From Apostichopus japonicus (taxonomy: Eukaryota; Echinodermata; Holothuroidea; Aspidochirotida; Stichopodidae): a DNA stretch of 64,000 nt. Every line of letters starts with the position of its first letter. Position 1 is the stretch's first letter. Location of the stretch: the NCBI RefSeq assembly GCF_037975245.1, contig NC_092578.1, positions 17,553,821-17,617,820 on the forward strand, written 5' to 3'. Below the pieces are notes generated by a model. That model saw only the letters and a list, made by a program, of their open reading frames with translations, had not been told where the DNA came from and did not search any database. The translations under genes and the position numbers were made by a program. Positions 60,701 to 64,000 of this stretch are shown here, in pieces.

Positions 60701-63427
60701 CGACGTTCTCATACTCTTATCGAGAAGCAGGAATGTAAGTATTAGTTCCCGAGAAGCAGGAATGTAAGTATTAGTTCCCGAGAAGCAGGAGTGTAAGAAT
60801 TAGTTCCCGAGAAGCAGGAATGTAAGTATTAGTTCCCGAGAAGCAGGAATGGAAGAATTAGTTCCCGAGAAGCAGGAATGGAAGTATTAGTTCCCGAGAA
60901 GCAGGAATGCAAGTATTAGTTCCCGAGAAGCAGGAATGGAAGTATTAGTTCCCGAGAAGCAGGAATGCAAGTATTAGTTCCCGAGAAGCAGGAATGCAAG
61001 TATTAGTTCCCGAGAAGCAGGAATGCAAGAATTAGTTCCCGATATGCAGGAATGTAAGTATTAGTTCCCGAGAAGCAGGAATGTAAGTATTAGTTCCCGA
61101 GAAGCAGGAATGTAAGTATTAGTTCCCGAGAAGCAGGAATGTAAGTATTAGTTCCCGAGAAGCAGGAATGTAAGTATTAGTTCCCGAGAAGCAGGAATGT
61201 AAGAATTAGTTCCCGAGAAGCAGGAATGTTAGTATTAGTTCCCTCTCGACGTCTTGTGGATCGGTGAAGATGTCGGACATCTTCGTTTTCTGTTAACAGT
61301 GGCCCTGAAAGTTGCTGGATATTTGTTCATTGTGGGTTCAGGAACTTTAGAATTGTCGTAGGCAATGGACACTAAAACACTGTTAATCAGTAGTAGTAGT
61401 CCATTCCATGCAGCTAGAACAGAACAGGATTTTGATGGTGTTTGAGTGCTTCAAATTATGATCAACAGCTTTTACAGCTCAGGTAGTAGTGGATAACAAG
61501 AAGTGCCATTAGCAGTGATTGAATTTTATCTCACAGATGCCTTAAACATGTTAAACTATTACTAAAATGCTATCATAACAGCATAGTCTCCCTCATATCA
61601 TTGTCCGCTCAGCTACTTCTCTCAGGAGTGTCCAAAGTTACCTGAAAAATCTCTTTTTGTAAACTTTGAACTTTGAAAACTTAAATTTTTTTATTAGATA
61701 TAGTAACTTTATATAGTTACTTTATATAGTTTAATACAGACCGTAAGTTTTTCTCACAGTCGCAAAGTTTCACATGAGTATAAGGGGGCACTCCTCTTCA
61801 CCTTCTCACAGATACTTTGTGACGGTGGTCACAGGAAATCACGTCAGTAACGCGACGTCTTCCCCCCTGCAACTGATAATAGAGGCTTCCATATCCCGGC
61901 TGGAGATCCACGTGGAGGACGACGCCTCCCTGATCGGCACGATCACCGTCCTGGCCGCCCAGACGTACTCCGGTAGCGACGTCCGATACATCTGGGACTT
62001 TGGAGACGGTACCCCCGAACTGAACACCCACCAGGCTGTCGTTAACCATAACTACAATAGGTGTGGCTCTTTGCTATTTAATCTCCAAAACTTTGTTGTG
62101 AAGGTTATTACTAACGGTGTATTTCGTTGGTTTGTCATTATTCCAAGCAAATATTTAACTTATTATTAGTATTTTCGTCCGATCTTTTGACGTTTGTTGC
62201 TTTCTTTTTTTTTTGGTGACATTAATAAAATCTTTTCTCTGTTGGTTCCCTCCAAACAGCACGGGTGTGTACCACGTAAGGGTGTCGGGCTACAACCAAG
62301 TCAGTAATAAGAGCGCCACCACCCGGATCTTCGTCCTGGAGCAGATGTGCCATCCACCCAGTCTTGAACTCTTTGGTGTCGAAAACCATTTGGTGAGTCT
62401 GCCATTGGTAGTCCATATGTAGATTAAATGGATGTGTGTGGTATGTTAAAAAATTGGAGTGGGCTTGAGTATTTTTAGGTATCTGCTATTTCTTTGAGAC
62501 CGTCTAGAGGTAAAACAAGGAGAGTTGAAAGGGTTTGTGGTTGGGAGAAGAGGGTCTGGTGAGTGCCCACTCACTCTGGAGAAGGCAGGTTACTGGAGCA
62601 GCCAACCTGGGCTCAAAAGAGATGATTTGGACAATTGAAAAGTGAAGAACCAACAAATTTAATGACAACCTCTTTGCTGATATTTTTTTTAATATGTATG
62701 TATTTTAGATCGTCCTGCAAGCAGGAACTCGCGAAGAGGTCTCATTGGCTTATCAAAGCCGCAAGCTGACCAAAGTCAGTCTCTTAGATTCATATTGAAC
62801 GTCCATGATTATGAATTGTCAATTGTCAACAACTCTATAACTGGACGACATACATTAATCTTGGAGTAACTCGAACTGGGGACCTTATGATTGGAAGGCA
62901 CGGGCGTTAACCACTGAGCTAACACACCTTAACATCTCTGTCATTTTTCCAAAATTGTTTTCTCAAGGTTAAGGAGCCAATGTGCTCTATTCTTTGGGTG
63001 ACTGTTATTACTCGATAAATTTTGAGGTCTTGTGCGCTAGTTAACCAACCAATAATCTGAAAAACAGACATTAGGCTATGTACCACCTTTGTTTTTTTCT
63101 GTTCTTCATTTGCTAAACTGGCTCAAGAGAAAAAAGAAAAAAAATACACACAAATTAATGCTATACATGATGTCGAAAAGAAAAACATTTATATAATTAT
63201 CCAACCTTACGTTCTGGTAGTTCCGACAGTCGGAAGATATCCGATTGGAGGCTGAGGTCAAGATTGACTGTGAGGTCACAAACATGGCGGCCTACAAGTG
63301 GACCTTAAATGGATCCCATAACGTCCTGGGGGTACCACTGCAGGGTAGATTTAATTATCTAGAGAGGAGGACGATGTTTATCCCGAGGAGGACTTTACAG
63401 GTCGGAACTTACTTGGTATCTCTAGAG
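21712..63427 (+). CDS. PKD1: polycystin-1-like receptor, 5' part (20 exons, continues past the window)
   Basis: Large membrane receptor/GPCR-like family working with TRPP channels. In this window 20 exons add up to 4,917 nt with every junction in phase and no stop (1,639 aa). Order: signal peptide (1-26); WSC domain (about 30-95: GCAIYN, CCNSCLDQGYSYAGLQ, CVCF, Cys pairs); then PKD-type repeats with the family's YxWxFGDG signature at about 381 (VDFGDG), 585 (WDFGDD), 850 (RFGDGE), 1030 (VDFGDM), 1138 (WDFHD), 1242 (FDFDDG), 1338 (WSMGD), 1421 (WDVGD), 1507 (WDFGDG), plus degenerate ones; then a Cys-bearing block from about 1556 matching the start of the REJ module. GPS, PLAT and transmembrane parts are not reached. 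Unlike vertebrate PKD1 there are no LRRs, C-type lectin or LDLa domains in this part. Many N-glycosylation sequons. The exact PKD1/PKD1L orthology is unresolved. Confidence 0.88.
24960..25880. repeat. diverged direct repeat, two copies of about 310-350 bp
   Basis: Copies at about 24970-25275 and 25515-25880 share CAAATTGTGGT, CTGTCCCA.GGTTCA, GACCTAGTTT, CAAACAGCT and TTTGGAT.AAATGTGGTCAAG. Old duplication with no coding potential. Confidence 0.7.
27619..27657. repeat. poly-A run followed by (TTAA)n
   Basis: About 21 A residues, then four to five TAAT units. It could be a retrotransposon tail, but no element body is recognised beside it. Confidence 0.6.
28509..28620 (+). CDS. PKD1: polycystin-like exon 2 (WSC, first half)
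   Basis: Acceptor TTAACAG, donor CAGGG|GTAAGT, phases 1 to 2. Encodes WHMGCAIYN...SPAGCCNSCLDQG, the N-terminal cysteines of a WSC domain. Confidence 0.82.
28722..29088 (+). mobile_element. TTAA-flanked MITE, copy 1
   Basis: About 367 bp with TTAA at both ends and imperfect terminal inverted repeats (left TTAAAGAGAGTGAAGACTTG; right, read inward, TTAAAGGTATTTAAGACTCG). The interior matches the element at 40641-41005 in reverse complement over its whole length. No transposase frame. Lies in intron 2. Confidence 0.85.
29089..31685 (+). other. rest of polycystin-like intron 2
   Basis: No supported exon on the plus strand. A diverged pair of segments (about 30810-30960 and 31200-31335) shares TTGGTGAAGAG.GATTAACTGTGG and GCTGTGTGTAAT.TGTTAT. 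A weak minus-strand acceptor/donor pair at 31022-31111 is treated under rejected items. Confidence 0.5.
31686..31778 (+). CDS. PKD1: polycystin-like exon 3 (WSC, second half)
   Basis: Acceptor TTTCTCTAG, donor GAGAG|GTAAGT, phase 2 to 2. Encodes YSYAGLQENQCVCF, the characteristic WSC Y-A-x-x-x-x-x-C-x-C segment. Confidence 0.82.
32141..32215 (+). repeat. G-rich purine tract with quadruplex potential
   Basis: About 75 nt of almost pure G/A with more than ten runs of three or more G separated by one to three bases. The plus strand could form G-quadruplexes in the nascent intron 3 RNA. Confidence 0.8.
32538..32704 (+). CDS. PKD1: polycystin-like exon 4 (end of WSC, linker)
   Basis: Acceptor ACATTCAG; encodes CGSLPCGGNSSLSLYTTYGP and a linker. 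Donor ACAG|GTTCGT is weak at +3/+4, but the alternative GTAAAC four bases downstream would shift the frame. Confidence 0.78.
33449..33604 (+). CDS. PKD1: polycystin-like exon 5 (PKD-like repeat)
   Basis: Acceptor CTCTTCCAG, donor ATTG|GTAAGA, phase 1 to 1. Contains VGYTWYLNGS and FDAEGLYAI, the first degenerate PKD fold. Confidence 0.82.
34217..34530 (+). CDS. PKD1: polycystin-like exon 6
   Basis: Acceptor TTTTTCAG, donor TATCAG|GTAGAT, phase 1 to 0. Finishes one PKD repeat (VANNSVSQ) and begins another (NVTFSWQFGGE). Confidence 0.82.
34531..36862 (+). other. polycystin-like intron 6
   Basis: 2.3 kb, phase 0. No exon, mobile element or clear repeat recognised. Confidence 0.6.
36863..36949 (+). 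CDS. PKD1: polycystin-like exon 7
   Basis: Acceptor GTCGACAG, donor GCATG|GTAAGT, phase 0 to 0, 29 codons. Encodes VYTFVEKGIVTVSVNATNYL, the G-x-V-x-V-x-A-x-N closing strand of a PKD repeat. Confidence 0.85.
37313..37525. repeat. GTGGGTCA minisatellite with 25-nt palindromes
   Basis: Irregular array of GTGGGTCA units spaced by AAT and TTCTCTTT. Twice (about 37387 and 37480) it contains a perfect inverted repeat of arms TGTGGGCCACAA and TTGTGGCCCACA around a single T. Intronic (intron 7). Confidence 0.85.
38886..40143 (+). CDS. PKD1: polycystin-like exon 8 (large multi-PKD exon)
   Basis: 1,258 nt, the largest exon. Acceptor CCCCCCTAAG, donor AATG|GTAGGC. Holds about four PKD-like units, including TLSVDFGDGTSYS, GVTYHWWLL and SAIWDFGDDTRKS, each ending in a G-V-x-x-V/L-x-x-x-N strand. 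Rich in N-x-S/T. Distinctly GC-richer than flanking introns. Confidence 0.93.
40641..41005 (-). mobile_element. TTAA-flanked MITE, copy 2 (inverted)
   Basis: 365 bp, bounded by TTAA (40641-40644 and 41002-41005). Terminal inverted repeats are TTAAAGGCATTGAAGACTCG on the left and, read inward, TTAAAGGCATCAAAGACTCG on the right. Better preserved than copy 1. Non-autonomous, in intron 8. A TTAA target is typical of piggyBac-type insertion, but the termini do not match the classic CCC/GGG ends, so the superfamily is open. Confidence 0.88.
41315..41476 (+). mobile_element. tRNA-derived SINE family B, 5'-truncated
   Basis: Matches the 3' two-thirds of the family B elements at 59.9 and 62.7 kb: TAATCATGGACGTTAAA, TGACTTCAGTCAGCTTGC, GCCAATGAGGCTTCTTCGC, CTTGCAGGAGGATC. 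Ends in (ATAC)n/CATACATACATA. The promoter-bearing head is missing. Confidence 0.85.
42188..42535 (+). mobile_element. tRNA-derived SINE family A, second copy
   Basis: B box GGTTCGAGCCC at 42216-42226, then CTGGCCAGATCATTG and ATCTCCATTGCCTCTCT as in the 18.9-kb copy, with a longer body and an end resembling AGCGCTATATAAGTGTG followed by a GTATGTATGT tail. The A-box half is lost next to a poly-G run. Confidence 0.82.
43585..43728 (+). CDS. PKD1: polycystin-like exon 9
   Basis: Acceptor TTTTGATAG, donor CATG|GTAAGG, phase 1 to 1. Encodes LLYSWLDQQTGEV and FNLTVSNH, one PKD-like repeat. Its 3' half is duplicated, in decayed form, 213 bp downstream. Confidence 0.85.
43890..43941 (+). pseudogene. 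decayed copy of the 3' half of exon 9
   Basis: Repeats the last 52 coding bases of exon 9 (PDMKQLPKSFNLTVSNH, Val changed to Met) but has no acceptor in front, and its donor has become GTATTG instead of GTAAGG. It is part of a tandem duplication with units at about 43677-43870 and 43890-44096, offset about 213 bp. Confidence 0.85.
44906..44953. repeat. (GT)n microsatellite
   Basis: About 45 nt of alternating GT with occasional GTAT. Confidence 0.9.
44964..45247 (+). repeat. tandem repeat, two units of about 140 bp with AGGTCA half-sites
   Basis: Two copies share GTAAACAYGATATCTCAAGA, AAGCTTGGA, AGTACAA.AAGCCTAT.GTTTTTGGTG and a closing cluster of AGGTCA/GGGTCA words. The first has a perfect DR1, AGGTCAAAGGTCA, at 45064-45076. 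Diverged relatives recur at about 45900-46060 and 47135-47590. Confidence 0.8.
47135..47590 (+). repeat. diverged AGGTCA-bearing repeats, about 3 units
   Basis: Segments near 47245, 47405 and 47550 each read GAAGGTCATTTGAGGTCA or close to it, followed after a few bases by another GAGGTCA, with AATACAAGAACCCTATTGTTTTT-like lead-ins. They are related to the pair at 44.96-45.25 kb. Confidence 0.7.
48701..49072. mobile_element. hAT-type non-autonomous transposon (MITE)
   Basis: 372 bp with terminal inverted repeats CAGGGGTGGGCAACCT (left) and GGTTGCCCACCCCTG (right), flanked by the identical 8-bp duplication CTCTAAGG (48693-48700 and 49073-49080). GGCCGC-rich subterminal blocks are typical of hAT MITEs. 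No transposase. Inserted in intron 9, about 200 bp upstream of exon 10. Confidence 0.93.
49280..49392 (+). CDS. PKD1: polycystin-like exon 10
   Basis: Acceptor CTGTTACAG, donor CTATG|GTAAGT, phase 1 to 0. Encodes VGSKWILANV and YAEVGSDVHFEAM, leading into the next PKD repeat. Confidence 0.8.
49393..53233 (+). other. polycystin-like intron 10
   Basis: 3.8 kb, phase 0. Contains (AAAAG)n at about 49950-49980, a 47-bp tandem array at 51.35-51.59 kb and C-rich tracts near 51610, 52510, 52790 and 52945. No supported gene. Confidence 0.6.
51354..51590. repeat. tandem array, about 6 copies of a 40-50 bp unit
   Basis: Each unit contains ATCTTATAACAATAGGCCTT or a near match followed by a T-rich spacer ending in TCTATTGT. 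Copies are 75-90 percent alike by eye. Confidence 0.85.
53234..53469 (+). CDS. PKD1: polycystin-like exon 11
   Basis: Acceptor CTTCTCTCAG, donor TCAGG|GTAAGT, phase 0 to 2. Contains NVRFGDGEV and HAYSSPASYDINM. Confidence 0.85.
53470..56076 (+). other. polycystin-like introns 11 and 12 (either side of exon 12)
   Basis: AT-rich with poly-C tracts near 54890, 55030 and 55685. No mobile element or extra exon recognised. Confidence 0.6.
54531..54660 (+). CDS. PKD1: polycystin-like exon 12
   Basis: Acceptor CATTTCACAG, donor CTAAG|GTAAGA, phase 2 to 0. Contains EGTNIVYEWQVTL, a PKD core strand. Confidence 0.83.
56077..56645 (+). CDS. PKD1: polycystin-like exon 13
   Basis: Acceptor TCTATTTCAG, donor GAATC|GTGAGT, phase 0 to 2. 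Contains SGLYNVTVTASND, IQVDFGDMVVD, IKVTVKNAVSS and VVFEWDFHDAYG, about two and a half PKD repeats. Confidence 0.92.
56773..57112. repeat. 10-bp periodic minisatellite (CTTCACATAG / CTCCACAGAG)
   Basis: About 34 decamers related to CTTCACATAG, CTCCACAAAG and CTTCACAGAG in a loosely repeating higher order. Lies in the short intron 13. The open frame through it (Ser/His/Leu-rich) is a repeat artefact. Confidence 0.88.
57290..57512 (+). CDS. PKD1: polycystin-like exon 14
   Basis: Acceptor GCTACTTAG, donor CACCG|GTAAGC, phase 2 to 0. Contains GEYNVTVRATNDIQSSP. Confidence 0.85.
57979..58030 (+). pseudogene. decayed upstream copy of the start of exon 15
   Basis: A 168-171 bp tandem duplication (about 57856-58026 and 58027-58198) copied the end of intron 14 and the first part of exon 15. 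The upstream copy keeps an acceptor (GTTTCTCCAG) but an inserted base after GTCGTGTTTCGA shifts the frame and a TGA follows at 58027. No donor follows. Confidence 0.85.
58147..58285 (+). CDS. PKD1: polycystin-like exon 15, GC donor
   Basis: Acceptor GTTTTTCCAG; donor GGAAG|GCAAGT is a GC-AG splice site with an otherwise perfect match to the donor consensus. Phase 1 joins to exon 16 to read HRFLEEGEYSVSVTA, which restores a canonical PKD ending. Contains SFQFDFDDGTR. A broken partial copy of this exon lies 168 bp upstream. Confidence 0.85.
58286..59356 (+). other. polycystin-like intron 15
   Basis: GC-AG intron, with an 18-nt poly-G run near 58580. Nothing else recognised. Confidence 0.65.
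59357..59704 (+). CDS. PKD1: polycystin-like exon 16
   Basis: Acceptor GCTCTTACAG, donor CAGG|GTAAGT, phase 1 to 1. Contains VAFNWSMGDQTD and HSVGTFTVTVVAFNKV. Confidence 0.88.
59913..60156 (-). mobile_element. tRNA-derived SINE family B, full length
   Basis: Read on the minus strand: A box TAGCTCAGTGG (60148-60138), a B-box-like ACTTCGAGTCA (60104-60094), a tRNA-unrelated body and a CATACATACAT tail. The head resembles a tRNA with a GTTAACGCC D-arm. Lies in intron 16. Confidence 0.88.
60563..60734 (+). CDS. PKD1: polycystin-like exon 17 (donor seeds a minisatellite)
   Basis: Acceptor TTTCTTTAG, donor GGAAT|GTAAGT, phase 1 to 2. Contains WFDWDVGDNRN and ends SYSYREAG. The last 14 coding bases and the donor are the first unit of an 18-copy tandem repeat. 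Reading past the first donor hits TAA within it, so only the first donor preserves the protein. Confidence 0.87.
60721..61249 (+). repeat. 29-bp minisatellite carrying the exon 17 splice donor, 18 copies
   Basis: Unit starts CGAGAAGCAGGAATGTAAGT and ends ATTAGTTCC. The first unit is the real end of exon 17 plus the first 15 bases of intron 17. By unit the donor dinucleotide is GT in 1-4 and 12-18, GG in 5, 6 and 8, and GC in 7 and 9-11. Copies are almost identical, so expansion is recent. Confidence 0.95.
61250..61811 (+). other. rest of polycystin-like intron 17
   Basis: Non-repetitive AT-rich sequence leading to the acceptor of exon 18. Confidence 0.7.
61812..62060 (+). CDS. PKD1: polycystin-like exon 18
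   Basis: Acceptor CTTCTCACAG, donor AATAG|GTGTGG, phase 2 to 2. Contains VTVVTGNHVSN and RYIWDFGDGTPE, the best PKD consensus in the window. Confidence 0.9.
62260..62392 (+). CDS. PKD1: polycystin-like exon 19 (last PKD, start of REJ)
   Basis: Acceptor CCAAACAG, donor TTTG|GTGAGT, phase 2 to 0. Encodes GVYHVRVSGYNQVSN then EQMCHPPSLEL, comparable with the C-x-x-P-x-V block opening the REJ module in polycystin-1. Confidence 0.87.
62692..62930 (-). mobile_element. tRNA-derived SINE family B, third copy
   Basis: Same orientation and nearly the same sequence as the 59.9-kb copy, including TTAGCTCAGTGGTTAACGCC on the minus strand and an ATGTATGTATTTTAGAT tail. Lies in intron 19. Confidence 0.88.
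63230..63427 (+). CDS. PKD1: polycystin-like exon 20 (REJ module)
   Basis: Acceptor TCCGACAG, donor AGAG|GTAATT, phase 0 to 0. EAEVKIDCE, AAYKWTL and RRTLQVGTYLVSLE follow the pattern of the first REJ segment of polycystin-1. The gene runs on beyond the window. Confidence 0.83.
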
Positions 63428-64000
63428 GTAATTTGACCAAAATTTCTTATGTTGGAAGCAATTATTTATATCTGAATTTTTGCAGATTGGAAAGTCTATA
63501 ACAAAGCAGTTGCATAAATGTCAGTTTTAAACAAATTTCCATTCGACGTAGGAATTTTTTAATTTGGTGTTGTGGCGTTTTTAAATCTTATTTATGTTAG
63601 ATTATTTTACACTTTTCCGCCATATATTCGGGGAGAAGTGTTTTTAGTGTTGAATCAAGGCACAATATATCTAATGCCTCCACATCCAGATAGTTGTGTG
63701 GTAGGGAGAAGGGAAGGGGGTCAGGTGGGGGGGATTTTTTGTTTGTGAGATAATAGATACAGCCTTAACTGAATTTTCTGTAATCTTTTATTGAAACAAT
63801 TTTGTATCAATTTAAAAACAGGCTCTTAAAGTTAGAGTGAAAACAAAATTATAAGAAAAAGAGTAAATTGTCCTATTTGTGTATTATAAGTGGTTTGAAA
63901 GGCAGCTGTGGGAAACTGTGCCCCCCAGCCCACCCCCACAACATTTGGTATGTCTTCATTATGCCATGCAGTGGAGAAATTTGTTACGGACAAGCTTTGG
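63428..64000 (+). other. start of polycystin-like intron 20
   Basis: No exon recognised before the window ends; contains short G runs near 63725. Confidence 0.65.

Noticed and set aside
60721-61249. CRISPR-like direct repeat array
   Set aside because: Units are contiguous with no unique spacers, and the first unit is the end of an animal exon.
63245-63436. Independent small plus-strand ORF
   Set aside because: It is the in-phase REJ exon of the polycystin-like gene plus a few intronic codons.

Overview
This is animal nuclear DNA. It is AT-rich, genes are split by introns of 0.1 to 6.7 kb with GT-AG (one GC-AG) boundaries, start codons sit in good Kozak contexts, and introns carry tRNA-derived SINEs, MITEs, minisatellites and many homopolymeric G/C runs. 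Gene content (a polycystin-1-type receptor, core-1 O-glycan synthase and a Cosmc-like relative) and compact size point to an invertebrate deuterostome, perhaps an echinoderm. That assignment is inference; no ribosomal or mitochondrial marker is present.

Layout. 1-11.98 kb: mostly non-coding, with a possible 3'-terminal exon of an unknown plus-strand gene at 545-658, several short tandem repeats, and a TA-microsatellite block enclosing a tRNA T-arm-like fragment (about 7.16-7.50 kb). 11.99-15.68 kb, minus strand: a complete three-exon C1GALT1 (T-synthase) homologue, 447 aa, with an intact DDD motif and an unusual acidic lysine/glutamate-rich tail. 17.72-18.77 kb, minus strand: a C1GALT1C1/Cosmc-like gene in the same orientation. 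It has a signal anchor and glycosyltransferase-31-like fold, but DDD is replaced by EYD; a 5' non-coding exon probably lies at about 20.77 kb. 21.7 kb to beyond the right end, plus strand: 20 exons (4,917 coding nt, 1,639 codons, all phases agreeing) of a polycystin-1-like gene with signal peptide, WSC domain, about 14 PKD-like repeats and the start of the REJ module. Its GPS, PLAT and membrane segments would lie downstream of this window.

The Cosmc-like gene and the polycystin gene are head to head, about 0.9 kb apart between the inferred first exons. T-synthase and Cosmc are known partners: Cosmc is the ER chaperone that folds T-synthase. Here they are tandem neighbours sharing one intron position and phase, which suggests origin by tandem duplication. 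I see no functional tie between them and the polycystin gene.

Most notable: an 18-copy, 29-bp minisatellite at 60.72-61.25 kb made from the end of a polycystin exon together with its 5' splice site, giving a ladder of decoy donors. Next are two independent decayed partial-exon duplications in the same gene (43.9 and 58.0 kb), a TTAA-flanked MITE pair, a hAT-type MITE with a perfect 8-bp target duplication, two SINE families, and diverged repeats rich in AGGTCA half-sites.
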